Below are positions 50,802 to 59,678 of a DNA stretch of 64,000 bases, in pieces; the first letter of the stretch is position 1, and every line of letters begins with the position of its first letter. The DNA lies in the NCBI RefSeq assembly GCF_018139985.1, contig NZ_JAGSOU010000007.1, forward strand, positions 111,098-175,097. The letters run 5' to 3'. The position numbers were made by a program, and so were the translations under genes. Source of the stretch: Actibacterium sp. MT2.3-13A. GTDB lineage: Bacteria > Pseudomonadota > Alphaproteobacteria > Rhodobacterales > Rhodobacteraceae. The notes below the pieces were generated by a model, which was not told the origin of the DNA, did not search any database, and saw nothing but the letters and a program-made list of their open reading frames with translations.

Positions 50802-52310
50802 GTGGACGCCATATTCACGCCGTTGTTCAATATCCTGACGTCGGCGCATCTCATGGGGCTGATCCTGCTCGCAATTCCATTGGGGTTGTTCTTCGGCGCG
50901 GTGCCCGGTCTCGGTGGGAAACTGGGGATCGTGCTGCTGATCCCGATGGTGTTTGGCATGGACCCGCTGGCGGGTGCCGTCTTTCTGCTGGCGATGCACG
51001 CGGTGGTGCATACGGGCGGCTCGATCCCGTCGATCCTGTTCGGGGTGCCGGGCACCGGGGCGGATGCGGCGACCATCGTGGACGGCTATCCGATGGCGCA
51101 GAAGGGGCAGGCGGGCCGGGCGCTGGGCGCCTCGCTGGGTGCGTCGGGCGTGGGCGGGATCATCGGCGCCTTCTTTCTGGCGGCCACCCTGCCGGTGCTG
51201 CGTCCGGTCGTGCTGGCCTTCAGCCCGGCGGAGTTCTTCCTGCTGGCCATTTTCGGCATCACTTTCATCGCAATGCTGTCGGGGCGGTCGCTGCTCAAGG
51301 GCGTGGCGGTGGGCATGCTGGGGTTGCTGGTCTCGCTGGTCGGGCTCGACCCGCACACCGGCTCGCAGCGGTTCACCTTCGATCAGCTTTTCCTTTGGGA
51401 TGGCGTGAATGTCGTGGCCGCGGTCCTGGGCATGTTCGCGATCCCGGAAATGCTGTCGCTGGGGGTCAAGGGCGGCTCGATCGCCGGGGCGTCGGGCAAG
51501 ATGGCGCGCTATGACATGGGCCAGGTGATCGAGGGCATTCTCGACGTGTTCCGCCACCCCTGGCTGACCTTCCGCACCTCGATCATCGGGGCCGCGATCG
51601 GCGCCATCCCGGGGTTGGGCGGGGATGCGGCCTCGTGGATGTGCTATGGCCACGCGGTGCAGACCTGCAATAACCCCGAAACCTTCGGCAAAGGCGACGT
51701 GCGCGGAGTGATCGCGCCAGAAACCGCCAACAATTCCAAGGAGGGTGGCTCGCTCCTGCCGACGCTGTTCTTCGGCGTTCCCGGAAGCTCGGGCATGGCG
51801 ATCCTGATCGGCGCCTTCGTCATGCTGGGCATCCAGCCCGGACCGAGCATCGCGCTGACCGGCATGGACATGGTGTGGTCGCTGATCTGGGCGCTGGCGC
51901 TGGCGAATTTCCTGTCGGTCTTCGTCTTTCTCGGCATGGCGCCGACGTTCTCGCTGCTGGTGTTCGTCAAGGGCTTCCTGCTGATCCCCTTCGTGTTCGT
52001 GCTGGCCTTTCTGGGCGCGTATCTGTCCGAAGGCGCCTGGGAGAATATTGTCCTGGTTCTCGGGATCGGCGCGCTTGGCTACTTCCTGAAAAAGAACAAC
52101 TGGCCGCGCCCGCCCTTCGTGATTGGCCTCGTGCTGGGCGGCATCGCCGAGGATTCGCTGCACAAGGCGATGGCGATCTGGGGGCCGTCGTTCTTCCTGC
52201 GGCCGCTGTCGCTGGTCCTGATCGCGCTGATCGTGCTGACCGTCGTCTTCTACATCCTGCGGGAGCGCAGGGCGCACCGCCCCAGGGAGGGGACACATGA
52301 ACAAGCTTGA
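50802..52310 (+). CDS. tctA: TTT transporter large permease (TctA), third copy
   Basis: The 502 residues begin at a GTG (VDAIFTPLFNILTSAHLMGL) after GGGGAGGTGG. The duplicated TctA signature is seen as GAVPGLGGKLGIVLLIPMVF (about 35-55) and GAIPGLGGDAASWMCYGHAV (about 267-287), with GVIAPETANNSKEGGSLLPT and FGVPGSSGMAILI. It overlaps tctB by 14 bases. The solute receptor is probably the gene at 47093. Confidence 0.95.
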   Translation: MDAIFTPLFNILTSAHLMGLILLAIPLGLFFGAVPGLGGKLGIVLLIPMVFGMDPLAGAVFLLAMHAVVHTGGSIPSILFGVPGTGADAATIVDGYPMAQKGQAGRALGASLGASGVGGIIGAFFLAATLPVLRPVVLAFSPAEFFLLAIFGITFIAMLSGRSLLKGVAVGMLGLLVSLVGLDPHTGSQRFTFDQLFLWDGVNVVAAVLGMFAIPEMLSLGVKGGSIAGASGKMARYDMGQVIEGILDVFRHPWLTFRTSIIGAAIGAIPGLGGDAASWMCYGHAVQTCNNPETFGKGDVRGVIAPETANNSKEGGSLLPTLFFGVPGSSGMAILIGAFVMLGIQPGPSIALTGMDMVWSLIWALALANFLSVFVFLGMAPTFSLLVFVKGFLLIPFVFVLAFLGAYLSEGAWENIVLVLGIGALGYFLKKNNWPRPPFVIGLVLGGIAEDSLHKAMAIWGPSFFLRPLSLVLIALIVLTVVFYILRERRAHRPREGTHEQA

Positions 52311-52767
52311 CCAGAAGAACCTGACCACGATCGCGATGATCGGACTGTTTGCGGCGGCCATTGCGATGGCGCTGGCGCTGCCGGGCAAGGCCGCTGCGAT
52401 GCCACTTGTAGTGGCGGTGCCGGGGCTGCTGATGTGCATCGCGCAGCTGGCCATCGACGTGCTGAAAAGGCCCGTCAGGGTCGAGATCCCGGTGGAAGAG
52501 GGCACCGAGGCGGGGGATGAGGGCGCGCATAGCGAGCGCGCCATGTTCATCTGGCTCGGGCTCTTCGGTGGCGCCATTCTCGGCTTCGGGTTTCTGGTGG
52601 GCGGGTCGCTGATTGTGCTGATCTATGTCGGCTGGAGCCATCGCCGCGACTACCGCCACGCGCTGTTCGCCGGGATCGGGACCTTCGCCATCCTGATCGG
52701 CGTCTTCAAGTACCTGCTGGAGTTGCAGCTGTTCGAAGGGTTGATCCTGAGGGCGCTGCTGCAATGA
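52297..52767 (+). CDS. tctB: TTT transporter small permease (TctB), third copy
   Basis: The 156 residues have four hydrophobic helices separated by an acidic loop (EIPVEEGTEAGDEGAHSERA) and end YLLELQLFEGLILRALLQ, the degenerate form of the ELYRGL pattern in the other two copies. It is coupled to tctA by overlap. Confidence 0.85.
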   Translation: MNKLDQKNLTTIAMIGLFAAAIAMALALPGKAAAMPLVVAVPGLLMCIAQLAIDVLKRPVRVEIPVEEGTEAGDEGAHSERAMFIWLGLFGGAILGFGFLVGGSLIVLIYVGWSHRRDYRHALFAGIGTFAILIGVFKYLLELQLFEGLILRALLQ

Positions 52768-52831
52768 CCGGGCACCACATTCCGGGCCGGATCGGGCCAT
52801 GTCGGCTCGCGGCAAGACAGAAGGAAGAGAC

Positions 52832-53674
52832 ATGTCACTGAAAAACATCCTCGTGGCCTACAACGGTAACGACACTTCGGACCATGCGCTCCGCCTGGGG
52901 CTCGCGATCGCGGCGAAGCGCGATGCGCATCTGACCGGGGTGTTCGCGCATGGCGCGCCGCGCTCGATCGAGTCGGTCGATGGCTGGCTGCCGGAGGGCC
53001 TGTCCCAGCAGTTCCAGGAACTGGCCGAAAAGATCCAGAAGGAGGTGGTCTCCGGCGTCGAGGGGAAATTCCGCGCCGTGATCGCGGAGGCCAAGGATCC
53101 CGCAAAGGTGCACTGGATGGGGCTGCGCGGCATGGCCGACGATGCGATCTCGAAGATCGCGCGGACCTTCGACCTGACCATCGTGGGAAAATACAGCCCG
53201 AGCGAATACGGCGAGCAGCTCGAAATCCACCCCGATGTCATCGCGCTGCGCAGCGGCAAGCCGGTGATCGTCGTGCCCGAGCTGACCGGCGCCCCCAAGA
53301 TGTGCGACAACGTGGTCGTCGGCTGGGACGGCAAGCGCACCTCGGCCAAGGCGGTCTCGGACCTTCTGCATATCCTGCCGCCGATCAACAACCTCACCCT
53401 GCTGCGCATCGGCGATGAGCGGCAGTCCGAGCCCGACGCCGCCACGCGCCGCCTGTTGACCCATATCGAGCGGCACGGCGTGGACGCGAAATATGTGGTC
53501 CGCAAGCGCGAGCATTCGATCGCGCGCAGCCTGATCGACGCCTGCAACGATCTGGGCGCGACGCTTCTCGTCATGGGGGCCTACGAGCACTCGAAGTTCA
53601 GCGAGGACCTGCTCGGTGGCGTGACGAACGAGGTGCTGCGGTCGCTCAGCAAGCCGGTGTTCATGTCGCACTGA
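52832..53674 (+). CDS. Tandem universal stress protein
   Basis: The 280 residues contain two USP domains: SLKNILVAYNGNDTSDHALR (about 1-21) and MCDNVVVGWDGKRTSAKAVS (about 151-171), the second ending with the nucleotide loop LLVMGAYEHSKFSEDLLGGV and TNEVLRSLSKPVFMSH. AGAAGGAAG precedes the ATG. USP genes often close TRAP or TTT transporter operons, where they may bind ATP and modulate transport. It is 64 bases after tctB. Confidence 0.9.
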   Translation: MSLKNILVAYNGNDTSDHALRLGLAIAAKRDAHLTGVFAHGAPRSIESVDGWLPEGLSQQFQELAEKIQKEVVSGVEGKFRAVIAEAKDPAKVHWMGLRGMADDAISKIARTFDLTIVGKYSPSEYGEQLEIHPDVIALRSGKPVIVVPELTGAPKMCDNVVVGWDGKRTSAKAVSDLLHILPPINNLTLLRIGDERQSEPDAATRRLLTHIERHGVDAKYVVRKREHSIARSLIDACNDLGATLLVMGAYEHSKFSEDLLGGVTNEVLRSLSKPVFMSH

Positions 53675-53768
53675 GCGATCGTTCCCCGCCGCCGTGGCGG
53701 CAAGACAACCCGGGCCCCGCGGCCGCCGCCGCCGGACCCGGATTGCATGCGTTGCGCGTCGCCGGGGC

Positions 53769-54824
53769 TCAATCCTCGGCGAAGTGCTGGTGCAGCGCCA
53801 TGTCGCCCGGGCTGAACCGGTCTTTCGCGAAATTGCGCTGATGCCAGTAGGGGTAGATGAACGGGATCGTGCTGACGGCGTTCAGCCTTGCGCGGTCCTC
53901 GGGCGTCAGTTTCAGGTCCAGCGCGGCGAAATTGTCGCGGAACTGCGCCTCGTTGCGCCCGCCGATGACCAGCGACGTGATCGCCGGGCGCTCCAGCAGC
54001 CAGGCCAGCGCGACCTGGGCGGCGGAAACGCCATGCTGTTCGCCGATCTCGACCAGCGCCTCGACGATATCCCACAGCCGTTCCTCGTCGCGGATCGGCG
54101 GCTCGGTCCAGCCGGCGAACTGGCGGGACTCCTCCGGGGTCTCCTTGCCGCGGCGGTGCTTTCCGGTCAGCAGGCCCGCGGCCAACGGGCTCCAGACCAG
54201 CACGCCGAGCCCCTGATCGACTGAGATCGGCAGCAGCTCGTATTCCGCCTCGCGCGCTTCGAGGGTGTAGTGAATCTGCTGCGTCACGAAGCGCGGCCGC
54301 CGGTCGCGGTCGGCGACGGCCAGCGTCTTCATGATGTGCCAGCCGGAATAGTTCGAGCATCCGACATAGCGGATCTTGCCCTGCGTCACGAGGGTGTCGA
54401 GGGCCGACAGCATTTCCTCGGGCGGCGTCACGCCGTCCCATTCGTGCATGTAGTAGATGTCGATATGATCGGTGCGCAGGCGCTTGAGGCTGCGCTCGCA
54501 CTCACGGATCAGGTGGTGACGCGAGACGCCTTCGTCATTCGGGCCGTTGCCGATGCGCATCCGCGCCTTCGACGAGATCAGGACGTCGTCGCGGCGCCCG
54601 TCCAGCACCTCGCCGAGGATCTCCTCGGACGCGCCGGTCGAGTACATGTTCGAGGTGTCGAACAGGTTCACGCCCGCGTCGATGCACAGATCGACCAGAC
54701 GCCTCGCCTCGTCGACGCCGTGCTTTCCGACCATCGCGAAGTCGCCCTTGCCGCCGAAGGTGAAGGTGCCCATCGTCAGCACGGAGACCCTCAGCCCCGA
54801 TCGTCCCAGTGTTCTGTATTCCAT
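53769..54824 (-). CDS. Aldo/keto reductase
   Basis: This NADPH-dependent (alpha/beta)8 barrel has 351 residues with the catalytic tetrad readable: Asp in NLFDTSNMYSTGASEEILGE (Asp and Tyr, about 52-71), Lys in VLISSKARMRIG and His in DIYYMHEWDGVTPPEE. The C-terminal coenzyme loop is TSLVIGGRNEAQFRDNFAAL. The start is at 54824. It follows the racemase-like gene and may belong to sugar metabolism like the cluster to its right. Confidence 0.92.
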   Translation of the reverse strand: MEYRTLGRSGLRVSVLTMGTFTFGGKGDFAMVGKHGVDEARRLVDLCIDAGVNLFDTSNMYSTGASEEILGEVLDGRRDDVLISSKARMRIGNGPNDEGVSRHHLIRECERSLKRLRTDHIDIYYMHEWDGVTPPEEMLSALDTLVTQGKIRYVGCSNYSGWHIMKTLAVADRDRRPRFVTQQIHYTLEAREAEYELLPISVDQGLGVLVWSPLAAGLLTGKHRRGKETPEESRQFAGWTEPPIRDEERLWDIVEALVEIGEQHGVSAAQVALAWLLERPAITSLVIGGRNEAQFRDNFAALDLKLTPEDRARLNAVSTIPFIYPYWHQRNFAKDRFSPGDMALHQHFAED

Positions 54825-54891
54825 TCTGTCCTCCCGTTTCTGTATTGCGGCCGCGGCCCCCCGTGTGGCCCGCGTATCGCGTCCCGAGGTC

Positions 54892-55581
54892 CTAGGGCGC
54901 GGTGATGATGGTCTGCAGGTGGCGCACGCCCGGTTCCGGGCTGCTGAGCACGTGCGGCGCGTCGGCACCGAGCTGGAGGCCGGCCAGTGCGCGGGTCATC
55001 GACGCTTGCGCGAGCACGATCACGTCGACCTGTTGCGCCAGCGTCCGGAACCCGTCGGCCACCATCCTGTCGTGATCCTCCGTCGCGCCGGCGACCAGCC
55101 GGTCGAAGGCGCCCTCGCACAGATGGCTGACGATGCTGCGGTCGCCCGCGCCCATCCTGTCGGCGGTGGCGCGGATGAGATCGGTCGTCGGCTCCAGCGT
55201 GGTCGGCAGGGTGGCCAGCACCCCGATGCGCCCGCCCTGCGCGACGGCCTCGATGGCCATGCCCTCGTCGATCCGCACAAGCGGCACCGTGCAGAAGGGC
55301 CGCGCCGCCTCGACCGCTTGGCCCAGGGACGAGCAGGTGACCATGATCGCATCGGCTCCGGCATCCGTCGCCGACCAGACGTGCTGCAGCAGCCGCCGCA
55401 TGGTCGGGCGGGTCAGGTGGCCGGTCGCGATCGTCGTTTTCAGCAGACTCTCGTCGACGAGGTTGAACACCCTCCACTCCCTGAGGGTTGCGGCCAGAAG
55501 AGGTTCCAGAACCGGAATCAGCCCCGGGACGGTGTGAATCAGGCCGAGGGTGCGTTGTTGTGCGGTTTTCCCAGAAGTCAT
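54892..55581 (-). CDS. Asp/Glu racemase superfamily protein
   Basis: The 229 residues begin MTSGKTAQQRTLGLIHTVPG. The first active Cys lies in AIMVTCSSLGQAVEAAR (about 95-111), while the second half-site, VDVIVLAQASMTRALAGL, has Ala where racemases have Cys. A single-Cys active site is known in arylmalonate decarboxylase and some isomerases of this superfamily. The start at 55581 is preferred to a longer frame reaching 55692. The function is unknown. Confidence 0.75.
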   Translation of the reverse strand: MTSGKTAQQRTLGLIHTVPGLIPVLEPLLAATLREWRVFNLVDESLLKTTIATGHLTRPTMRRLLQHVWSATDAGADAIMVTCSSLGQAVEAARPFCTVPLVRIDEGMAIEAVAQGGRIGVLATLPTTLEPTTDLIRATADRMGAGDRSIVSHLCEGAFDRLVAGATEDHDRMVADGFRTLAQQVDVIVLAQASMTRALAGLQLGADAPHVLSSPEPGVRHLQTIITAP

Positions 55582-55983
55582 TGATTGCCCTGTTGCTTTT
55601 GCGTTTTCTTGTGATGTTTTGGCGCGTGATTGCGGAAATATCGACCAGATGACAGCGGTGCCACTTTGAGTCAGGAATGTCGCGTTTCGCAAGGGGGAAC
55701 ATGGGCGGTTTGGCGGCTTCTGGGGATTTGATCGGCGGGTTTTGTTTCAAAATATCAAGTAAAAACAGCTATATGTAAAAAATTGAAACCCTCCCCGTGA
55801 AACATCGTTGACAGGGCGATCTCTGCTGACGCTTTAATAACAGCGCTGTCATGGCAGCGCTGTCACAAACCTGAGGCCCGCAAAACAAGGCCGACAGCGC
55901 CGGCCTGCGGCGAAACAGGTTCGCCGGAGGCGCGCCGCAGCGGCGCGCAGGAGGCCCGGAACGGACCGCTTGGGAGGAAAGAA
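55582..55983. other. 402-base intergenic region with sugar operon promoter
   Basis: An AT-rich stretch (about 55740-55800) leads to the promoter and two LacI operators (55808-55862). The 5' leader then contains GC-rich inverted repeats, notably GCGCGCCGC at 55930-55938 with GCGGCGCGC at 55940-55948, just before the ribosome site GGGAGGAAAG. I see no gene here. Confidence 0.55.
55808..55862 (+). promoter_or_regulatory. Promoter with tandem LacI-type operators
   Basis: The -35 box TTGACA (55808-55813) is followed by TTTAAT (55833-55838), then two copies of the palindrome CAGCGCTG at 55841-55848 and 55855-55862, 14 bases apart and both followed by TCA-like ends. Operators over the start site fit repression by the LacI-family protein encoded at 60771. 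Confidence 0.7.
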
Positions 55984-56994
55984 ATGACTGTGTCTGGCAA
56001 TGAGGTTGCAGCGTCCGAACAGACGGAACGCACCCTGTTGGGAAGTGTGATGGAGCTGCGCCACATGCGCGAATTCGGCGTGCTGGTCGCGCTGCTGCTT
56101 GTCGGGGCGTTGATCAGCCTTGCGACGCCCTATTTCCTGACCACGAACAACCTGATGGGCGTGTTCCGCGCGTTTTCGCTGACGGCGATCATGAGCATCG
56201 GCATGGTCATGGTCATCATCACCGGCGGGATCGACCTTTCCGTGGGGTCGGCGATGGGGCTGGCCTCGCTGGTGACGGCGCTGACCTTCGGGGCGGGCTA
56301 TTCCACCGCGGCGGCGATCGCGGCGGGCCTGGGCACGGGGCTGGCCTTCGGGCTGTTCAACGGGTTGCTGATCACCGCGATCGGCCTGCCGCCCTTCATC
56401 GCGACGCTGGGCTCGCTGAGCATCGGCCGGGGCATGATGTACATGATAACCCACGGCGTGCCGGTCACGCCCGAAACGCCCGAGATCTTTTCCGTGATCG
56501 GGCAGGGCTATGTCGGTCCGGTGCCGGTGCCGGTGATCATCATGGTGGCGCTGATGATCATCTTCGCCATCGTCATGCGCCGCACGCGGTTCGGCCGGCA
56601 TGTCTACGCCACCGGCGGCAACGAATACGCCGCCCGGCTGAGCGGGGTGAAGGTCAATCGCATCAAGCTGGCGGTCTATGTGCTGTCCTCGACCATCGCG
56701 TCGCTGGCCGGGGTGATCGGCTTCTCGCGCTACCTCTCGGCCGAGCCCGCCTCGGGCTTCGGCTCGGAACTTGACGTGATCGCCGCGGCGGCGATCGGCG
56801 GGGCCAGCCTGGCCGGCGGCATCGGCAGCGTCACCGGCGCGGTGATCGGTGCCGCGCTCGTCGGCGTGATCGCCAACGGCGTCGTGCTTCTGAACATCAA
56901 TACCTATGCGCAGCAGGCCATCACCGGCGGCGTGATCCTGATCGCCGTCAGCCTGGACGTGCTGCGCAACCGATACACGGGAGGGAATGGCTGA
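55984..56994 (+). CDS. ABC sugar transporter permease (RbsC family)
   Basis: This is the inner-membrane subunit of a ribose/xylose-type ABC importer. The 336 residues have about ten helices and the RbsC hallmarks IITGGIDLSVGSAMGLASLV (about 80-99), LFNGLLITAIGLPPFIATLG (about 128-147), RRTRFGRHVYATGGNEYAAR and AAAAIGGASLAGGIGSVTGA. GGGAGGAAAG precedes the ATG. It is the first gene of the operon. Confidence 0.93.
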   Translation: MTVSGNEVAASEQTERTLLGSVMELRHMREFGVLVALLLVGALISLATPYFLTTNNLMGVFRAFSLTAIMSIGMVMVIITGGIDLSVGSAMGLASLVTALTFGAGYSTAAAIAAGLGTGLAFGLFNGLLITAIGLPPFIATLGSLSIGRGMMYMITHGVPVTPETPEIFSVIGQGYVGPVPVPVIIMVALMIIFAIVMRRTRFGRHVYATGGNEYAARLSGVKVNRIKLAVYVLSSTIASLAGVIGFSRYLSAEPASGFGSELDVIAAAAIGGASLAGGIGSVTGAVIGAALVGVIANGVVLLNINTYAQQAITGGVILIAVSLDVLRNRYTGGNG

Positions 56995-57102
56995 CCGAGA
57001 CATCGAACTGACCAAGCGAAAACAAGAACAAGAACACGGAAATATCGACTGACAGACTGGTTCAATATGGGCTCGGACAGGGCCCGCAGAGGAGGAAAGA
57101 CA

Positions 57103-58035
57103 ATGAATATCTTCGCGAAATCCGCGCGCGCCGCGCTGGTAACGTTCTCGATGCTTGCCGCGACGACGGCAATGGCCAAGGACATCACCGTGGCCGTCGT
57201 GCCGAAGGTCGCCGTGCCGTTCTTCGACGACTGCAACACCGGCGCACAGGAAGCCGCCGACAAGCTGGGCGTGAACTACCAGTGGGTCGTGCCGCAGAAC
57301 ACCCAAGGCTCCACCCAGGTCAAGATCATCGAGGATCTGATCGCGCGCCATGTCGACGGCATCGCGATCTCGGTGAACGAGCCGAAATCGGTCGAGGGCA
57401 TCATCGGCCAGGCGGTTGAGGCCGGCATCGCCGTGCTGACCTTCGACAGCGACAGCGCCAACAGCGCCCGCAGCATGTATATCGGGACGATCAACGAAGA
57501 GGCTGGCGTGACCATGGGCAAATCCATGGCCGAAGCCCTGGGCGGCAAGGGCAAGGTCGCGATCGTCACCGGCCAGCTGGGCGCGTCCAACCTGAATGAG
57601 CGGATCGACGGCGTGAAAAAGGCGCTGGCCGAATATCCCGACATCGAGATCGTCGCGACCGAAGGCACCGAGGACGACCTCGCCCGCGCCGTTTCGGTGA
57701 CCGAGGCGCTGCTGCGCGGCAACCCCGACCTTGCCGGTATCTTCGGCATCAGCCAGGTCGGCGGCCCGGCCGTGGCCAAGGTTCTGGCCCAGCGTGAGTT
57801 CTCGGACCGCGCCGGCCAGCTCAAGGTCTTCGCCTTCGATGATCTGCCCGACACCATCAAGGGCGTGAAGGACGGCTACATCAACGGCATCATGGTGCAG
57901 CGCCCCGTCACGATGGGCCGTCTCGCCGTCGAGCACCTGGTGGCCCAGATCAAGGGCGAAGAGACCAATCCGCAGAACATCGACACGGGCGTGACCGTCG
58001 TCAACGCGGACAACCTCGGCAGCTACACCAAGTAA
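57103..58035 (+). CDS. ABC sugar transporter substrate-binding protein
   Basis: This is a periplasmic type-I binding protein (RbsB-like). The 310 residues have a signal peptide (KSARAALVTFSMLAATTAMA, cleavage about residue 25), the first lobe strand ITVAVVPKVAVPFFDDCNTG, and VDGIAISVNEPKSVEGIIGQ, with IAVLTFDSDSANSARSMYIG and LKVFAFDDLPDTIKGVKDGY closing the sugar site. AGAGGAGGAAAG precedes the ATG. A hairpin at 58052 follows. Confidence 0.93.
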   Translation: MNIFAKSARAALVTFSMLAATTAMAKDITVAVVPKVAVPFFDDCNTGAQEAADKLGVNYQWVVPQNTQGSTQVKIIEDLIARHVDGIAISVNEPKSVEGIIGQAVEAGIAVLTFDSDSANSARSMYIGTINEEAGVTMGKSMAEALGGKGKVAIVTGQLGASNLNERIDGVKKALAEYPDIEIVATEGTEDDLARAVSVTEALLRGNPDLAGIFGISQVGGPAVAKVLAQREFSDRAGQLKVFAFDDLPDTIKGVKDGYINGIMVQRPVTMGRLAVEHLVAQIKGEETNPQNIDTGVTVVNADNLGSYTK

Positions 58036-58051
58036 GCCGCATCAAGAACTG

Positions 58052-58075
58052 GGCAGAACCCCTCGGGGTTCTGCC
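58052..58075 (+). terminator. Hairpin after the binding-protein gene
   Basis: Arms GGCAGAACCCC (58052-58062) and GGGGTTCTGCC (58065-58075). It lacks a T run, so it is likely an attenuator or mRNA stabiliser that favours binding-protein production over the ATPase. Confidence 0.6.
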
Positions 58076-58106
58076 AATCCCCGACCTCATACTGCAGGGC
58101 CAAGCC

Positions 58107-59609
58107 ATGTCGCCGTTTCTCGAAATGCACAATATCTCCAAGACCTTTCCCGGGGTGAAGGCGCTGGACCGTGTCGATCTGATGCTGAACCGCGGCGAGG
58201 TGCATGTGCTGGCCGGCGAGAACGGCGCCGGAAAAAGCACCCTGATGAAGATCATGACCGGGGTGTTCCGCGCCGATCCCGGCGGCATTATCCGCGTCGA
58301 GGGCGAGGACGTGATCATCCGCGACCCGGTTCATGCGCGGGCGCTGGGCATCAGCATCATCTACCAGGAACTGGCGGTGGTCGATAACCTGACCGTCGCC
58401 GAGAACATCTTTCTCGCGCGGGAGCCGGTGGGGCCGGCCGGGCTGCTCGACAGGCGCCTGATGCAGGCCGAGGCGCGGGCCGTGCTGCGCGAGCTGGAAA
58501 TGGACATCGACCCGTCGGCCCTGGTCGGGAACCTGAGCATCGGGCAGAAGCAGATGGTCGAGATCGCGCGGGCGATCTCCTATCGCTCGAAACTGCTCAT
58601 CATGGACGAGCCGACGGCCTCGCTCAGCCATCACGAGGCCGAGACGCTCAGTCGCATCGTCCGCAAGCTGGCCGCGCAGGGCATCGGCATCGTCTATATT
58701 TCGCACCGGCTGGACGAGATCTTCGCGATCGGCGACCGCGTGACCGTGCTGCGCGACGGCGCCACCGTGGACACCCAGCCCATCGCCCGCATGACGCCGG
58801 AACGGCTGGTGCGCAAGATGGTCGACCGCGACCTGTCGCAACTGTTCGGCCAGCACGAGTCCCATGCCAGCGACGAGGTTCTGATGTCGGTCCGCAACAT
58901 GAGCCTGCGGCACCGGACGGCGCAGGGGGCGTCGGTGGCGGACGTTAACTTCGATCTGCACAGGGGCGAGGTTCTGGGTTTCTTCGGCCTCGTCGGGGCA
59001 GGGCGCACCGAGGTCATGGAGATGATCTTCGGCAGCCGCCCCCATGACGGCGAGATCTCGATCGAGGGGCGCAAGGTGGAAATCCGCAACCCCTCGGACG
59101 CGATCGAACAGGGGATCGGCTTCGTCACCGAGGACCGGCAGGGCCAGGGGCTGGTGCTGGGCATGTCGGTGCGCGAGAATTTCAGTCTGACCCACCTGAG
59201 CGACTACTGCCGCTTCGATTTCGTCAACCGCCGCCGCGAAAGCGCGCGCTGCGGGGATTTCATCCGTTCGCTGGCGATCAAGACCCCCGGCCCCGAGCAG
59301 AAGGTGATGAACCTCTCGGGCGGCAACCAGCAGAAGGTCGTGATCGCCAAATGGGTGGCGCGCCGGCCGCGCATCCTGATCGTGGACGAGCCGACCCGCG
59401 GCATCGACATCGGCGCCAAGGCCGAGGTGCACACGCTGCTCAACAAGCTCGCGCAGGAGGGGATCTCGATCATCGTCGTGTCCTCCGACCTGCCCGAAAT
59501 CCTCGCCATCAGCGACCGCGTCGTGGTGCTGAAGGAGGGCCGGATCAACGGCGTTCTGCCGCGCGGAGAGGCGACCCAGGAAAGCGTCATGCTGGCCGCG
59601 ACCGGCTGA
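58107..59609 (+). CDS. ABC sugar transporter ATPase (RbsA type, two nucleotide-binding domains)
   Basis: The 500 residues hold two ABC cassettes. The first has Walker A AGENGAGKSTLMKI (about 35-48), signature NLSIGQKQMVEIARA and Walker B KLLIMDEPTASLS. The second has a degenerate P-loop GLVGAGRTEVMEM (about 295-307), signature NLSGGNQQKVVIAKW and ILIVDEPTRGIDIGAK. This asymmetry is normal for RbsA/MglA. It energises import with the permease and binding protein upstream. Confidence 0.95.
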   Translation: MSPFLEMHNISKTFPGVKALDRVDLMLNRGEVHVLAGENGAGKSTLMKIMTGVFRADPGGIIRVEGEDVIIRDPVHARALGISIIYQELAVVDNLTVAENIFLAREPVGPAGLLDRRLMQAEARAVLRELEMDIDPSALVGNLSIGQKQMVEIARAISYRSKLLIMDEPTASLSHHEAETLSRIVRKLAAQGIGIVYISHRLDEIFAIGDRVTVLRDGATVDTQPIARMTPERLVRKMVDRDLSQLFGQHESHASDEVLMSVRNMSLRHRTAQGASVADVNFDLHRGEVLGFFGLVGAGRTEVMEMIFGSRPHDGEISIEGRKVEIRNPSDAIEQGIGFVTEDRQGQGLVLGMSVRENFSLTHLSDYCRFDFVNRRRESARCGDFIRSLAIKTPGPEQKVMNLSGGNQQKVVIAKWVARRPRILIVDEPTRGIDIGAKAEVHTLLNKLAQEGISIIVVSSDLPEILAISDRVVVLKEGRINGVLPRGEATQESVMLAATG

Positions 59610-59678
59610 CGGGAGCCGGCGCTGTCCGGCCGCGCCTCCGGGCGCCAGAGAATTCAATTGGAAGGAACGGAGACCTCT

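Noticed and set aside
50670..52577. Antisense frame of 635 codons over the third tctA
   Set aside because: The TctA signature is complete on the plus strand; the antisense frame is low-complexity and has no start signal.
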